Assembly: GCF_003119115.1 (NCBI RefSeq)
Contig: NZ_CP022364.1
Location: 2,122,001 to 2,186,000, forward strand
DNA: 64,000 nucleotides
DNA from: Azospirillum sp. TSH58
GTDB lineage: Bacteria > Pseudomonadota > Alphaproteobacteria > Azospirillales > Azospirillaceae
Direction of reading: 5' to 3'
Within the stretch, counting starts at the first letter, position 1. Each line of letters opens with the position of its first letter. The notes beneath the pieces were generated by a model, which saw only the letters and a list, made by a program, of their open reading frames with translations, did no database searches and had not been told where the DNA came from. Both the position numbers and the translations under genes were made by a program. Below, piece after piece: positions 18,838 to 28,540 of the stretch.

Positions 18838-18866
18838 TTGCATATGACGGCCCTATCGCCGATATA
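18838..18866 (+). promoter_or_regulatory. Probable promoter of the 4.5S RNA gene
   Basis: TTGCAT at 18838-18843 and GATATA at 18861-18866 are 17 bases apart. A start seven bases after the -10 box falls on 18873, the first G of the predicted 4.5S RNA stem. The match is to the general housekeeping consensus and was made by eye. Confidence 0.5.
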
Positions 18867-18872
18867 AGGCGC

Positions 18873-18969
18873 GGGAGGCTGGCGGCGGACGAGTCCCTCG
18901 CCAACCCGGTCAGGTCCGGAAGGAAGCAGCCGTAACGAGTTTCGGCTCGGGTCGTTCGTCCAGTCTCCC
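18873..18969 (+). ncRNA. ffs: Signal recognition particle RNA (4.5S RNA)
   Basis: The conserved SRP loop GGTCAGGTCCGGAAGGAAGC is present around 18908-18928, with the partner strand CAGCC after it. The ends pair: 18873-18882 (GGGAGGCTGG) with 18960-18969 (CCAGTCTCCC), one G-U pair included. The RNA binds Ffh for co-translational membrane targeting. Its place just before dnaX is typical of alphaproteobacteria. End points are taken from the closing helix and may be off by a few bases. Confidence 0.93.
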
Positions 18970-19071
18970 ACCCTTCCCATCCAATTCGTTGTAGCGAATT
19001 GAAACGGCGACAGCCCCGTGCCGTGACGCTATTCTGCGCTCCGTCGTGAAGCCGATTACCGGGCCAGCCGC

Positions 19072-20931
19072 GTGACCGATACCACCGTTGCCGATATGTC
19101 CTCTTCCGTTTCCGGGACGTCCGGGGGCCTCGCCTACCGGGTGCTGGCGCGGAAATACCGTCCGAAAAGCTTTGCCGAGCTGATCGGGCAGGACGCGCTC
19201 GTCCGCACCCTGACCAACGCCATCACTTCGGGCCGCATCGCGCAGGCCTTCATGCTGACCGGCGTGCGCGGCGTGGGCAAGACGACGACCGCCCGCATCA
19301 TCGCCCGCGCCCTGAACTGCACCGGGCCGGACGGCACCGGCGGGCCGACGGTGACGCCCTGCGGCGTCTGCGACAATTGCCGCGCCATCGCCGAGGACCG
19401 CCACGTCGACGTGATGGAGATGGACGCCGCCAGCCACACCGGCGTGGACGACATCCGCGAGATCATCGACGGCGTGCGCTACGCCCCGGTCTCGGCGCGC
19501 TACAAGCTCTACATCATCGACGAGGTCCACATGCTCTCCAAGAGCGCGTTCAACGCGCTTTTGAAGACGCTGGAGGAACCGCCGTCCCATGTGAAGTTCG
19601 TCTTCGCCACCACCGAGATCCGCAAGGTGCCGGTGACGGTGCTCTCGCGCTGCCAGCGCTTCGACCTGCGGCGCGTCGACGCCCAGGTGCTGAAGGAGCA
19701 TTTCACCCGCGTCACCGGGCTGGAGGGGGCGGGGATCGAGCCGGACGCCGCGGCCCTGATCGCCCGCGCCGCCGACGGGTCGGTGCGCGACGGATTGTCG
19801 CTGCTCGACCAGGCCATCGCTCTGGCCGCCGGCACGGTGACCGCGCAGCAGGTGCGCGACATGCTGGGTCTGGCCGACCGCAGCAAGGTGATCGACCTGT
19901 TTGAGGCCGCCGTCTCGGCCAAGCCGGCGGAGGCGATGGACCTGCTGTCCGACCTGCACCGCGTCGGCGCCGATCCGGTGGTGATCCTCCAGGACCTTCT
20001 CGACCTCGTGCACAACCTGACGCGGCTGAAGGTCGTGCCGGACAGCGCCAACGACCCCGGCCTGCCGGAGGCGGAGCGCACCCGCGGCGCCGCCCTGTCG
20101 GCGAAGCTCGGCATGCCGGCGCTGACCCGCGCGTGGCAGTTGCTGCTGAAGGGGCTGGGCGAGGTTCAGGCGGCCCCGGTGCCGCAGCAGGCGCTGGAGA
20201 TGGTCATCGTGCGGCTGTCCTACGCCGCCGATATGCCGACCCCGGGCGACCTGATCCGCCAGTTCCAGAATCTGCAAAATGGTGGTGGACAGGGTGGCGC
20301 CTCGGCCCCGCGCGGCCCCGGCGGTGGGCCGGTGGCGGTCGGCGGCTCCGCCGTGCGCGCCGTCGCCCAGGCACAGCCGAACCAGCAGCCGAGCCCGCAG
20401 CCGGCCGCCCAGCCCGTGCAGACCGTCGCCGTCGCCGTGGCGGACGAGGAGCGCGTGGCGATGCCGCGCGACTTCCGCACGCTGGTCCAGGTCTTCGCGG
20501 AGAAGCGCGAGGGCGCGCTCTACGGCCATCTGACCGGCAGCGTCCATCTGGTGCGCCTGGAGCCGGGGCGGCTGGAGCTGCGCCTGACGACCCTGGCCCC
20601 GTCGACCCTGCCGAATCGCGTCGGTCAGCTGTTGACGGAATGGACCGGCCAGCGCTGGGTCGTCATCGTCTCGGACGCGCCGGGCGAGCCGACGCTGATC
20701 CAGCAGGAGCAGGCCGCCCAGAAGCGCGCGCTGGAGGAGGCGGAGGCGCATCCGGTGGTGCGCGCCGTTCTGGACGCCTTTCCCGGCGCGAAGATCACCG
20801 ATGTCCGCGATCTCAAGGCGGCGGTCGAGGCCGAGCCCCAGGTTGCGGATGACGGGGAGAATCCCGACCTTATGGTCATGCAGCAGGACGACGGGGTTTA
20901 TTACCCGCTCGACGATGAAGGAGATTTCTGA
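19072..20931 (+). CDS. dnaX: DNA polymerase III tau/gamma subunit
   Basis: A 619-residue clamp-loader ATPase. The N-terminal part starts YRVLARKYRPKSFAELIGQD and has Walker A GVRGVGKTTTA, the zinc cysteines (NCTGPDG ... CGVCDNC) and DEVHMLSKSAFNALLKTLEE (Walker B). From about residue 395 a Gly/Pro/Gln-rich linker precedes the tau-specific C-terminal domain. GTG 19072 is the longest start; ATG 19096 is possible. No A-AAA-AAG slippage heptamer was seen in the linker, so an E. coli-style frameshifted gamma is not predicted. Confidence 0.93.
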   Translation: MTDTTVADMSSSVSGTSGGLAYRVLARKYRPKSFAELIGQDALVRTLTNAITSGRIAQAFMLTGVRGVGKTTTARIIARALNCTGPDGTGGPTVTPCGVCDNCRAIAEDRHVDVMEMDAASHTGVDDIREIIDGVRYAPVSARYKLYIIDEVHMLSKSAFNALLKTLEEPPSHVKFVFATTEIRKVPVTVLSRCQRFDLRRVDAQVLKEHFTRVTGLEGAGIEPDAAALIARAADGSVRDGLSLLDQAIALAAGTVTAQQVRDMLGLADRSKVIDLFEAAVSAKPAEAMDLLSDLHRVGADPVVILQDLLDLVHNLTRLKVVPDSANDPGLPEAERTRGAALSAKLGMPALTRAWQLLLKGLGEVQAAPVPQQALEMVIVRLSYAADMPTPGDLIRQFQNLQNGGGQGGASAPRGPGGGPVAVGGSAVRAVAQAQPNQQPSPQPAAQPVQTVAVAVADEERVAMPRDFRTLVQVFAEKREGALYGHLTGSVHLVRLEPGRLELRLTTLAPSTLPNRVGQLLTEWTGQRWVVIVSDAPGEPTLIQQEQAAQKRALEEAEAHPVVRAVLDAFPGAKITDVRDLKAAVEAEPQVADDGENPDLMVMQQDDGVYYPLDDEGDF

Positions 20932-20934
20932 CCC

Positions 20935-21258
20935 ATGAAGAACCTCGGCCAGATGATGAAGCAGGCCCAGCAGATGCAGGCCAAGATGCAGGAGATGCAG
21001 GCCCGCCTGGGCGAGGTCGAGATGACCGGCCAGTCGGGCGCCGGCATGGTCAACGTGACGGTGAACGGCAAGGGCGAGATGAAGAAGATCAAGCTCGACA
21101 AGTCGATCGTCGATCCGGAGGACATCGAGGTCCTGGAGGACCTGATCATCGCCGCCTTCAACGACGCCAAGGCCAAGGTCGAGCAGCACGTCGCCAACGA
21201 GACCCAGAACCTGATGGGCGGGATGAAGCTGCCGCCGGGCATGAAGCTGCCGTTCTAA
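20935..21258 (+). CDS. ybaB: YbaB/EbfC nucleoid-associated protein
   Basis: A 107-residue protein starting MKNLGQMMKQAQQMQAKMQE, the signature helix of the YbaB/EbfC family. These proteins dimerise as tweezers and bind DNA. It begins 3 bases after the dnaX stop and precedes recR, as in most bacteria. The Gly/Pro/Leu tail (GGMKLPPGMKLPF) is typical. A 9-base-pair hairpin (21267-21275 with 21284-21292) lies in the spacer to recR. Confidence 0.95.
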   Translation: MKNLGQMMKQAQQMQAKMQEMQARLGEVEMTGQSGAGMVNVTVNGKGEMKKIKLDKSIVDPEDIEVLEDLIIAAFNDAKAKVEQHVANETQNLMGGMKLPPGMKLPF

Positions 21259-21332
21259 GTTTCTATGGCCGGGCCGAACCCACGGTCCGGCCACCCTTTG
21301 AAAACAACGATGCCGTGCCAGCGAAGCCGTGA

Positions 21333-21926
21333 ATGATCGGACCTGAAATCGAGCGCCTGATCCAGCTCCTGTCCAAGCTGCCGGGGCTGGGGCCGCGGTC
21401 GGCGCGGCGGGCGGCGCTGCACCTGATGAAGCGCCGCGACAGCCTGCTGGTGCCGCTGTCCGAATCCATGGCGCTCGCCGCGGAGGCCATCCGCAACTGC
21501 TCGGTCTGCGGCAACCTCGACAGCCGCGACCCCTGCTCCGTCTGTTCCGACCACAGCCGCGACCGCTCGACCATCTGCGTGGTGGAGGATGCCGGCGACC
21601 TCTGGGCGCTAGAGCGCACGCGCGCCTTCCACGGCACCTACCATGTGCTGGGCGGCACGCTGTCGGCCTTGCAGGGGGTGGGGCCGGACGATCTGAACAT
21701 CCCGTCCCTGGTGGAGCGCGCGAAGGACCCGGCGGTGACCGAGGTCATCCTGGCGCTGAACGCCACGGTGGACGGCCAGACCACCGCCCATGTGGTGACC
21801 GACCGCCTGTCCGGCAGCGGCGTTTCCGTGTCCCGTCTGGCCCACGGCGTGCCGGTGGGCGGGGAACTGGACTATCTTGACGACGGGACGCTGACCGCGG
21901 CGCTGAAGGCGCGGCGGCCTTTGTAG
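21333..21926 (+). CDS. recR: Recombination mediator RecR
   Basis: A 197-residue RecR of standard length. The helix-hairpin-helix start ([20 protein letters not shown]), the four-cysteine zinc finger ([16 protein letters not shown]) and the Toprim domain ([14 protein letters not shown]) occur in order. With RecO and RecF it loads RecA at gaps during repair. It is the last gene of the dnaX-ybaB-recR operon and converges with pgk across a palindromic repeat. Confidence 0.95.
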   Translation: MIGPEIERLIQLLSKLPGLGPRSARRAALHLMKRRDSLLVPLSESMALAAEAIRNCSVCGNLDSRDPCSVCSDHSRDRSTICVVEDAGDLWALERTRAFHGTYHVLGGTLSALQGVGPDDLNIPSLVERAKDPAVTEVILALNATVDGQTTAHVVTDRLSGSGVSVSRLAHGVPVGGELDYLDDGTLTAALKARRPL

Positions 21927-21938
21927 GAAGGTGTTTGT

Positions 21939-21990
21939 GGGGGGAGGTCTTGCCCCCTCCCTGACCCTCCCCCGCTGACGCAGGGGAGGG
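21939..21990. repeat. Palindromic repeat between recR and pgk
   Basis: The core hairpin 21965-21990 (CCCTCCCCCGC, loop TGAC, GCAGGGGAGGG) is nearly the same as the one at 15536-15561, and the flanking GGGGGGAGG/CCCCCTCC again extends the symmetry. It is at a convergent junction. Confidence 0.65.
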
Positions 21991-22002
21991 GATCGGACTT
22001 GC

Positions 22003-23199
22003 TTACTTCTTCTTCAGCGCGGCGACGCCCGGCAGGTCCTTGCCTTCCAGCCACTCCAGGAAGGCGCCGCCGGCGGCGGAGATGTAGGTGAACTTCTCCT
22101 CGACGCCGGCATGGGCCAGCGCCGACACGGTGTCGCCGCCGCCGGCCACCGACAGCAGGCTGCCTTCCGACGTGCGCTCGGCGACGAGGCCGGCGACGGC
22201 GTTGGTGCCGGCGTCGAAGGGCTGGATCTCGAAGGCGCCCAGCGGGCCGTTCCACACCACCGTCTTGGCGCCCTGGAGCTTCAGGCCCAGGAACTCGACC
22301 GTCTCGGGGCCGACGTCCAGCGCCATCTCGTCGGCGCCGATGCCGTCCGCCGGAACGGCGCGGTGGGCCGCACCGGCCTTGAACTCCTTGGCGACGATGA
22401 AGTCCTTGGGCAGCAGCAACTCGCAGTTGGCGGCCTTGGCGGTCTCCATGATGGCGCGGGCCTGATCGGCCATGTCCTTCTCGCAGAGCGAGGCCCCGAC
22501 ATCGACGCCCTGGGCGTAGAGGAAGGTGTTCGCCATGCCGCCGCCCAGCGCCAGCATGTCGACCTTCTTCACGAGGTTGCCGAGCAGGTCCAGCTTGGTG
22601 GAGATCTTGGCGCCGCCGACGACGGCGGCCACCGGACGCTCCGGCTTCTCCAGCGCCTTGGTCAGCGCCTCGAGCTCGGCCTGCATCAGGCGGCCCGCGG
22701 CGGCGGGCAGATACTGGGCGACGCCCTCGGTCGAGGCGTGGGCGCGGTGCGCGGCGGAGAAGGCGTCGTTGACGTAGAGGTCGCCGAGAGCGGCGATCTG
22801 CTTGGCGAAAGCCGGGTCGTTCTTTTCCTCTTCCGCGTGGAAGCGGGTGTTCTCCAGCAGCACGATGGCGCCCGGCTGCACGCCGTCGATGGCGGCCTTG
22901 GCCTTGTCGCCGACGCAATCCTCGCCGAAGGCGACGGTCTGGCCGACGGCGGCGCTCAGCGCCTCCAGCACGTTGCGCAGCGAGTTCTTGGCGTCCGGAC
23001 CGTTCTTCGGGCGGCCGAAGTGCGACAGAACCACGACCTTCGCACCCTTCTTCGCCAGCTCGGTCAGAGTCGGCGCCAGACGGTCGATGCGGGTCGTGTC
23101 GGAGACCTTGCCGTCCTGCATCGGGACGTTGAGGTCGGCACGCACCAGCACCGTCTTGCCGTTCACGTCGAGGTCGTCGATGGTGTTGAACTCGGTCAT
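22003..23199 (-). CDS. pgk: Phosphoglycerate kinase
   Basis: A 398-residue glycolytic kinase. The N-terminal substrate half has [21 protein letters not shown] and LSHFGRPK; the C-terminal nucleotide half has GGAKISTK and the GGGDTV loop ([12 protein letters not shown]). It makes ATP from 1,3-bisphosphoglycerate. Start ATG 23199; the open frame continues to 23292 but the extra residues have no homology. It appears to be transcribed alone. Confidence 0.95.
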   Translation of the reverse strand: MTEFNTIDDLDVNGKTVLVRADLNVPMQDGKVSDTTRIDRLAPTLTELAKKGAKVVVLSHFGRPKNGPDAKNSLRNVLEALSAAVGQTVAFGEDCVGDKAKAAIDGVQPGAIVLLENTRFHAEEEKNDPAFAKQIAALGDLYVNDAFSAAHRAHASTEGVAQYLPAAAGRLMQAELEALTKALEKPERPVAAVVGGAKISTKLDLLGNLVKKVDMLALGGGMANTFLYAQGVDVGASLCEKDMADQARAIMETAKAANCELLLPKDFIVAKEFKAGAAHRAVPADGIGADEMALDVGPETVEFLGLKLQGAKTVVWNGPLGAFEIQPFDAGTNAVAGLVAERTSEGSLLSVAGGGDTVSALAHAGVEEKFTYISAAGGAFLEWLEGKDLPGVAALKKK

Positions 23200-23336
23200 G
23201 GCTGCTGTCCCTACGGGTTGAACTTTTGCCGGGCAATCCAGCACAGGGGCGCCCGCTTTGCAACGGCCCGCGTGGGCGACCGGTTGCCCCATGCGGCGAA
23301 AAGACGGGGCTCTGGGCGGGCGGGGCCGCCGATCCC

Positions 23337-24431
23337 ATGTCTATGTCCATGAACAGGATCGCCCCCCATTCCTCCGCCCGGCTGGCCCCCCGGCTGGCTT
23401 ACGCGGCCAGCCAGTCCGCCCGCGTCGCCTGGTTCCTCGGCCAGTACATGATGGCCGCGCGGATCGGCCGGCGGATCACCGGACCGCCGCGGACCACCCC
23501 GCCCGGCGGGCGTCCGGTGCCCGGCACCCGCGCGATTCTGGAGGAGCTGCGCGCCCTGCTGGCCCGCGACCTCGCCAACATCGAGGCGGGCTACTACCGC
23601 CTGCCGCACGATCTGATGCCCGACCCGCGCCGGTTGCTGACCGACGCCGCGGCCTTCTTCCGCGACGTGCCGGAGGTGTCGCGCCGCCGCCGCGACCATG
23701 CGGCGGTGGAGGTGCGCGCCAACCCGCCGCCCGGCAGCGGGGGGCTGCCCGCCTACTACCGCCAGAACTTCCATTACCAGACCGGCGGCTACCTGACGGA
23801 GGAGAGCGCCCGCCTCTACGACCATCAGGTCGAGGTGCTGTTCGGCGGCGGGGCCGACGCCATGCGCCGTCAGGTCCTGGTGCCGATCTTCGAACACCTG
23901 AAGACGCGCCGCAGCGCCGACTGCCGCCTGCTCGACGTGGCCGCCGGGACGGGGCGGTTCCTGACCTTCGTGAAGGACAACCACCCGCGCCTGCCGGTGA
24001 CCGCGCTCGACCTCTCCCCGGCCTATCTGCGGGAGGCGCGGCGCAACCTCGCCCCCTGGGCGCGCAGCAGCGCGCTGGTCCAGGCTGCGGCCGAGGCGAT
24101 CCCGCTCGCAGACCGCTCGCAGGACATCGTGACCTGCATCTACCTGTTCCACGAACTGCCGCCGAAGATCCGCGCCCAGGCCGCCGCCGAGATGGCCCGC
24201 GTGCTGAAGCCCGGCGGCATCCTGGTCTTCATGGACAGCGTGCAGTACGGCGACAACCCGATGATGGACGGGCTGATTGACCGCTTCCCGCAGTCCTTCC
24301 ACGAGCCCTTCTACGCCCATTACGCCCGCGACGACCTGCCCGCCCTGTTCGCCGCCGCCGGGCTGCGCCTGCGCGAGACGTCGCTCGCCTACATGTCCAA
24401 GCTTGTGGTTTTGGAGAGGGCGGACCCCTGA
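23337..24431 (+). CDS. Class I SAM-dependent methyltransferase
   Basis: A 364-residue protein. An N-terminal region of about 170 residues, rich in arginine with no clear match, precedes a type-11 methyltransferase domain: motif [13 protein letters not shown], the acidic ALDLSPAYL, and [18 protein letters not shown]. It resembles UbiE-like enzymes, but the substrate is unknown. Three in-frame methionines (MSMSM) begin at 23337; the first is used. It is divergent from pgk. Confidence 0.75.
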   Translation: MSMSMNRIAPHSSARLAPRLAYAASQSARVAWFLGQYMMAARIGRRITGPPRTTPPGGRPVPGTRAILEELRALLARDLANIEAGYYRLPHDLMPDPRRLLTDAAAFFRDVPEVSRRRRDHAAVEVRANPPPGSGGLPAYYRQNFHYQTGGYLTEESARLYDHQVEVLFGGGADAMRRQVLVPIFEHLKTRRSADCRLLDVAAGTGRFLTFVKDNHPRLPVTALDLSPAYLREARRNLAPWARSSALVQAAAEAIPLADRSQDIVTCIYLFHELPPKIRAQAAAEMARVLKPGGILVFMDSVQYGDNPMMDGLIDRFPQSFHEPFYAHYARDDLPALFAAAGLRLRETSLAYMSKLVVLERADP

Positions 24432-24527
24432 TCACACAGGGTTGCAACAAAAGCGTCATGGTTCTGTAACTTGACCGTGGCTGGGGCCTGTGCAACACGG
24501 GGACCCACCGGAAACGACGGGGCACGA

Positions 24528-26135
24528 ATGGTGGTCGAAGCGGAGTCCAACCGGGAAACCGAGCTGAAGCTGGCCGTCAGGGCCGAAGACATGGCGAAGC
24601 TCCGGTCCTGCCCGGCGGTCGCATCCCGTGCCAAGGGGAAAGCCGGCACCAAGACCCTGGAAAGCACCTATTACGACACCACCGACCGGCGTCTGGCCGG
24701 GCGTCTGGTGACGTTGCGCGTGCGCAAGGTCGGCAACCAGCATCTCCAGACCGTCAAGGGCGCGGCGGAGCACGGCGAGCTTGGCCGGGCGGAGTGGGAG
24801 CACCCGGTCGCCGGCCCGGCCCCCGACCTGTCCGCGATCGAATCGCCGGAGGCGCTGGACCTGCTGGGCTCGATCAGCGCGGCGGAGCTGCAGCCGCTCT
24901 TCACCACGGTCATCCAGCGCACCGTCCGCGTGGTGACGGTGGGCGAGGGCGAGGCCGTCAGCCGCATCGAGGTCGCCTTCGACAGCGGCGAGATCCGCAG
25001 CCCCGACGGCGCCTCCATCCCCGTGTCGGAGGTGGAGCTGGAGCTTCTCGAAGGCTCCGCCGCCGCCCTCTACGATCTGGCGCTGGAGCTGGCCCAGGCC
25101 GCCCCGCTGCGGCTTGACCCGCGCACCAAGGCGGAGCGCGGCTACGCGCTGGCCGACGGCACGGTGGACAAGGTGGTCAAGGCGGGCAAGCTGGAGCTTC
25201 ACCGCGATACCACGGTCGAGGGCGCGCTCGCCCGCATCCTGCGCTCCTGCATCGGCCACATGCTGGCGAACGAGGCCGTCACGCTGATCGGCGAGGACGC
25301 GGAGGGCGTCCACCAGATGCGCGTGGCGCTGCGCCGCCTGCGCTCGGCGCTCGCCCTGTTCAAGGATTTCATCCCCGCCGAGTCCTACGCGTGGCTGGTG
25401 GGGGAGGTGAAATGGCTGGGCGGCAGCCTCGGCCCGGCGCGCGACTGGGACGTCTTCCTGGCCGAGCTGCTGGAGCCGGTGAAGGACTCCTTCCACCGCG
25501 CCGACGGCCACGGCAAACCGCTCCAGGAGGACATCGACGCGCTCGCCGCGGCGGCGCGCGCGCGGCGCGACCGCGCCTACGAAGGGGTGCGCGAGGCCAT
25601 CCGGTCGGACCGCTACACCGCCTTCCTGCTGCGGTTCGGCGCCTGGGTCGAGTCGCGGGGCTGGCGCGACCAGCCGGTCAGCGAGCATTCCGCCCGCCTG
25701 TTCGACCCGGTGGAGGATCTGGCCGACCATCTGCTGTCGCGCCGCGCCAAGAAGGCCCGCCGCGCCGGCCACGGCTTCGCCGGGCTGTCGGTGACCGAGC
25801 GGCACGAGCTGCGCATCGCCCTGAAGAAGCTGCGCTACGCGGCGGAATTCTTCCGCAGCCTCTACGACGACAAACCGGCCCGCCGCTACATCCAGGACCT
25901 GTCGGCCTTCCAGGACGCGCTGGGCCACCTGAACGACGTGGCGACGGCGACCCGCCTGCTGCACGAGCTGCACGACGACGGCAGCCGCCCCGAGCCGGGC
26001 GAGCCGCGCGCCGCCGGCATCGTCATCGGCTGGCACGCCCGTGGCGTGGCGGAGTCCGAGACGGCGCTGCGCGGCCTGTGGGAGGAGTTCGCCGACGCGA
26101 AAGCCTTCTGGTCAAAGCCCGACCGGGAGGGGTAA
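24528..26135 (+). CDS. CYTH-CHAD domain protein (triphosphatase / polyphosphate-associated)
   Basis: A 535-residue two-domain protein. The CYTH domain starts at once with the ExExK motif (ETELK, residues 10-14) that binds triphosphate and Mg; conserved basic strands (RLVTLRVRKVG) follow. From about residue 225 a helical CHAD domain has histidines in VHQMRVALRRLRSALALFKD and ELRIALKKLRYAAEFFR. CYTH enzymes hydrolyse inorganic triphosphate; CHAD proteins have been found on polyphosphate granules in other bacteria. The gene is followed after 11 bases by a ParA-like ATPase. Confidence 0.9.
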   Translation: MVVEAESNRETELKLAVRAEDMAKLRSCPAVASRAKGKAGTKTLESTYYDTTDRRLAGRLVTLRVRKVGNQHLQTVKGAAEHGELGRAEWEHPVAGPAPDLSAIESPEALDLLGSISAAELQPLFTTVIQRTVRVVTVGEGEAVSRIEVAFDSGEIRSPDGASIPVSEVELELLEGSAAALYDLALELAQAAPLRLDPRTKAERGYALADGTVDKVVKAGKLELHRDTTVEGALARILRSCIGHMLANEAVTLIGEDAEGVHQMRVALRRLRSALALFKDFIPAESYAWLVGEVKWLGGSLGPARDWDVFLAELLEPVKDSFHRADGHGKPLQEDIDALAAAARARRDRAYEGVREAIRSDRYTAFLLRFGAWVESRGWRDQPVSEHSARLFDPVEDLADHLLSRRAKKARRAGHGFAGLSVTERHELRIALKKLRYAAEFFRSLYDDKPARRYIQDLSAFQDALGHLNDVATATRLLHELHDDGSRPEPGEPRAAGIVIGWHARGVAESETALRGLWEEFADAKAFWSKPDREG

Positions 26136-26146
26136 TCTTCCCGCCC

Positions 26147-26770
26147 ATGCGGACCATCCTCGTCGCCAACATCAAGGGCGGTTGCGGCAAGACCACGATC
26201 GCCACCCACCTCGCCGCCGCCTGCGCCGTCGCGGGCCACAGCACGGCGCTGGCCGACGTGGACCGCCAGCGCTCCTCGCTCGGCTGGCTGGCCCGCCGCC
26301 CCGCCACGGCCGCCGCCCTGGTGGGTCTGGACTGGGCGAAGGACCTGTCCGACGCGCCGAAGGGCATCCAGCGCCTCGTCATCGACGCGCCCGCCGCGCT
26401 GAAGACCAAGCAGATCGAGGATCTGGTGCGGATGGCCGACGTCGTCGTGCTGCCGGTGCTGCCCAGCGCCTTCGACGAGCAGGCGACGCAGCGCTTCCTC
26501 GGCAAGCTGGAGGAGCTGAAGTCGATCGCCAGGAACCGCAAGTCGGTGGCGGTGGTCGGCAACCGCCTGCGCGCCCGCACCAAGGCGGCGGACCGGCTGG
26601 ACCAGTTCCTCGGCGGGGTCGGGCACAGCGTGGTGACGCGCCTGCGCGACAGCCAGATCTACGCCGACGCCGCGGCCTCCGGCCTCAGCCTGTTCGACCT
26701 GACCGGCAAGCGCGCCGCCGAGCACCGCGCCGACTGGGAACCGTTGCTCGCCTACATCGAGAAGGCGTGA
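26147..26770 (+). CDS. ParA/MinD-family ATPase
   Basis: A 207-residue P-loop ATPase with the deviant Walker A KGGCGKTT (signature lysine 10, P-loop lysine 15), the A' segment LADVDRQRSS (Asp 37/39) and Walker B LVIDAP. It has no N-terminal DNA-binding domain, so it is a short ParA like those that position organelles and cellular cargo. No parB lies beside it. Its start is 11 bases after the CYTH-CHAD stop, so the two are probably co-translated. Its role is inferred, not shown. Confidence 0.85.
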   Translation: MRTILVANIKGGCGKTTIATHLAAACAVAGHSTALADVDRQRSSLGWLARRPATAAALVGLDWAKDLSDAPKGIQRLVIDAPAALKTKQIEDLVRMADVVVLPVLPSAFDEQATQRFLGKLEELKSIARNRKSVAVVGNRLRARTKAADRLDQFLGGVGHSVVTRLRDSQIYADAAASGLSLFDLTGKRAAEHRADWEPLLAYIEKA

Positions 26771-26881
26771 GCCGGGAAGGCGCCGTTACACTCTGTTACG
26801 TTCCGCGGCGGCGCGGGACATCAAGCGGTTACAATCCGGCCCCATTTTGGCCGCATTCCGTTCAACCGCGAGCCGTCCCCC

Positions 26882-27418
26882 ATGCCGTCCCTCACCTCCA
26901 CCATCACCCGGCAGATCGTCACGCCGGTGACCATCGTCCTGTTCGTCGTCTCCACCGTCACCGGGATCATGCTGCTGCTGCACTGGAACGGCAATCTGGT
27001 GCGCTTCTCCCACGAATGGCTCAGCGTCGGCTTTTCCGCCATCGGCCTGTGGCATCTGGCGCGCAACTGGACGGCCTTCCTCCAGTATTTCAAGCGCAAC
27101 GTGGCCCTGTCGGCCTTCGTGGTCAGCGTCGCCGGCTCGCTGGTCTTCACGGCGATGACCGGGACCCCGGCCTCCACCGGCGGGCCCGGCGCGATGATGC
27201 GGGCGGTGACGAACGCCCCGCTGGCGACGGTGGCGCCGGTTTTCGGCTTGGACGCCGACAAGGCCATCCAGGCGCTCAAGGCCGCCAACATCGAGGCGCA
27301 GCCCGGCGAGTCGCTGGCGGCCATCGGAACCCGTGCCGGGATGAACGCGGTGGGCGTCGCGAACATCCTCACCGCCGCGAAACCGCCCAAGCCGGCTTCA
27401 AACGGGCCGGCCTCGTAA
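26882..27418 (+). CDS. DUF4405-like membrane protein
   Basis: A 178-residue membrane protein with three hydrophobic helices (near residues 11-33, 40-60, 75-92). Histidines in LLLHWNG, FSHEWLS and GLWHLARNW resemble the paired-His arrangement of DUF4405 and cytochrome b-like proteins. The C-terminal 70 residues are soluble and Ala-rich, with a helix-turn-helix-like TRAGMNAVGVANILTAA. Function unknown. It follows the ParA gene by 111 bases on the same strand. Confidence 0.65.
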   Translation: MPSLTSTITRQIVTPVTIVLFVVSTVTGIMLLLHWNGNLVRFSHEWLSVGFSAIGLWHLARNWTAFLQYFKRNVALSAFVVSVAGSLVFTAMTGTPASTGGPGAMMRAVTNAPLATVAPVFGLDADKAIQALKAANIEAQPGESLAAIGTRAGMNAVGVANILTAAKPPKPASNGPAS

Positions 27419-27427
27419 GGTTTCGCT

Positions 27428-28192
27428 TCAGACCCGCGCCACGAGGAACAGCCGCTTGAAGGGAAACAGCGTGCTGCCGTCGGGGCGCCGGGGATAGGCG
27501 GCGTCCAGCCGGGCGCGGTAGGCCGCCAGGAAGGCGTCCAGCTTCGCGCCCTTCAGCGTGTCCAGGACGGGCAGCAGCGTCGTGCCGCGCGTCCAGTGCA
27601 GCACAGGGTCGTCACCCTCCAGAACCTGGAGATACTCCGTCTCCCAGAGGTCCAGGCGACGGGCGAGCGGGGCGAGCCAGCCGTAATAGACCTCGGGCGC
27701 GTGCACCGGGGCGGTGCGCAGGACCGGCCTCAGCCGGTCGGCCCAGGGGCCGTCCGCCGCCGTCTCGTAGAGCAGGCGGTGCGAGGGGGCTTCGAAGTTG
27801 CGGGGCATCTGCACGGCCAGCACCCCGCCGGGGGCCAGCGCCCGCAGCAGGTCCGGAAACAGCCGCTCATGCCCGTCCAGCCATTGCAGGGCGGCGTTGG
27901 AGATCAGCAGATCGACCGGCCGGTCAGGGCGCCAGACGCGCAGGTCGGCCTGGAGCCAGCGCACGCGGGACGGCGTCGCCCGCGCCCGTTCCAGCATGGC
28001 GGGGGAATTGTCGACCCCAAGCACCTCGGCCTCCGGCCAGCGCCCGGCCAGCAGACGGGCGAGCTGCCCGGCCCCGCAGCCGAGGTCGACCACCGTCCGC
28101 GGGGTCAGGGAGGGGAGCACCGCCACGAGGTCGTGGGCCGGGCGGCGGCGCCAGGACTCGAACCGCGCGTACTGCTCGGGGTCCCACGGCAT
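27428..28192 (-). CDS. tam: Trans-aconitate 2-methyltransferase
   Basis: A 254-residue methyltransferase close to E. coli Tam (252). It begins MPWDPEQYARFESWRRRPAH, the family signature, followed by VVDLGCGAGQL (SAM motif I), GVDNSPAML, ISNAALQWLDGH and MPRNFEAPSHRLL. It methylates trans-aconitate, an inhibitor of aconitase. It converges with the DUF4405 gene, with 9 bases between the stops. Confidence 0.92.
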   Translation of the reverse strand: MPWDPEQYARFESWRRRPAHDLVAVLPSLTPRTVVDLGCGAGQLARLLAGRWPEAEVLGVDNSPAMLERARATPSRVRWLQADLRVWRPDRPVDLLISNAALQWLDGHERLFPDLLRALAPGGVLAVQMPRNFEAPSHRLLYETAADGPWADRLRPVLRTAPVHAPEVYYGWLAPLARRLDLWETEYLQVLEGDDPVLHWTRGTTLLPVLDTLKGAKLDAFLAAYRARLDAAYPRRPDGSTLFPFKRLFLVARV

Positions 28193-28225
28193 GCCCGGCC
28201 TCCACCGGTTGAAGGAAGGTCGCGG

Positions 28226-28435
28226 TTATTCCTGCTCGCGCTGGCGGGCGATCTGCTCGTCCATGCGGTTGTAGTGCTTCGTCACCATCATGAAGATGGT
28301 CCCGATGCAGCCGATGGCCAGCAGCCAGCCGCCGTAATAGAACGCCGAATCCGCCGCGCGCGACGCCGCCAGCAGGCCGATGAACGCCATGAAGCCCAGG
28401 ACACCCCCGGTGATCCACTTGCCCGTGCCTTCCAA
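28226..28435 (-). CDS. Small two-span membrane protein
   Basis: A 69-residue protein with two hydrophobic helices (about residues 8-25 and 32-51) and a charged C-terminal tail (KHYNRMDEQIARQREQE). No family is recognised. It lies 105 bases after the histidine kinase and 33 bases before tam, all on the minus strand, so it could share a transcript with either. Confidence 0.6.
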   Translation of the reverse strand: MEGTGKWITGGVLGFMAFIGLLAASRAADSAFYYGGWLLAIGCIGTIFMMVTKHYNRMDEQIARQREQE

Positions 28436-28540
28436 AGTCCCGTTCCCTTCCTTCGCTGCCGGTCCCGCGCGGAGTGTCCGCCCGGCGGGATGCCGACGGG
28501 TTGACCGTGCCGCGAATTCTGGTGGAGCGGGCGCCGGAAA

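Noticed and set aside
19072..20931. Programmed frameshift in dnaX producing gamma
   Set aside because: No A-AAA-AAG heptamer or similar slippery run is visible in the linker region.
24528..26135. Class IV adenylate cyclase (CyaB) identity for the CYTH protein
   Set aside because: The fused CHAD domain and the overall length fit the triphosphatase-type CYTH-CHAD proteins better.
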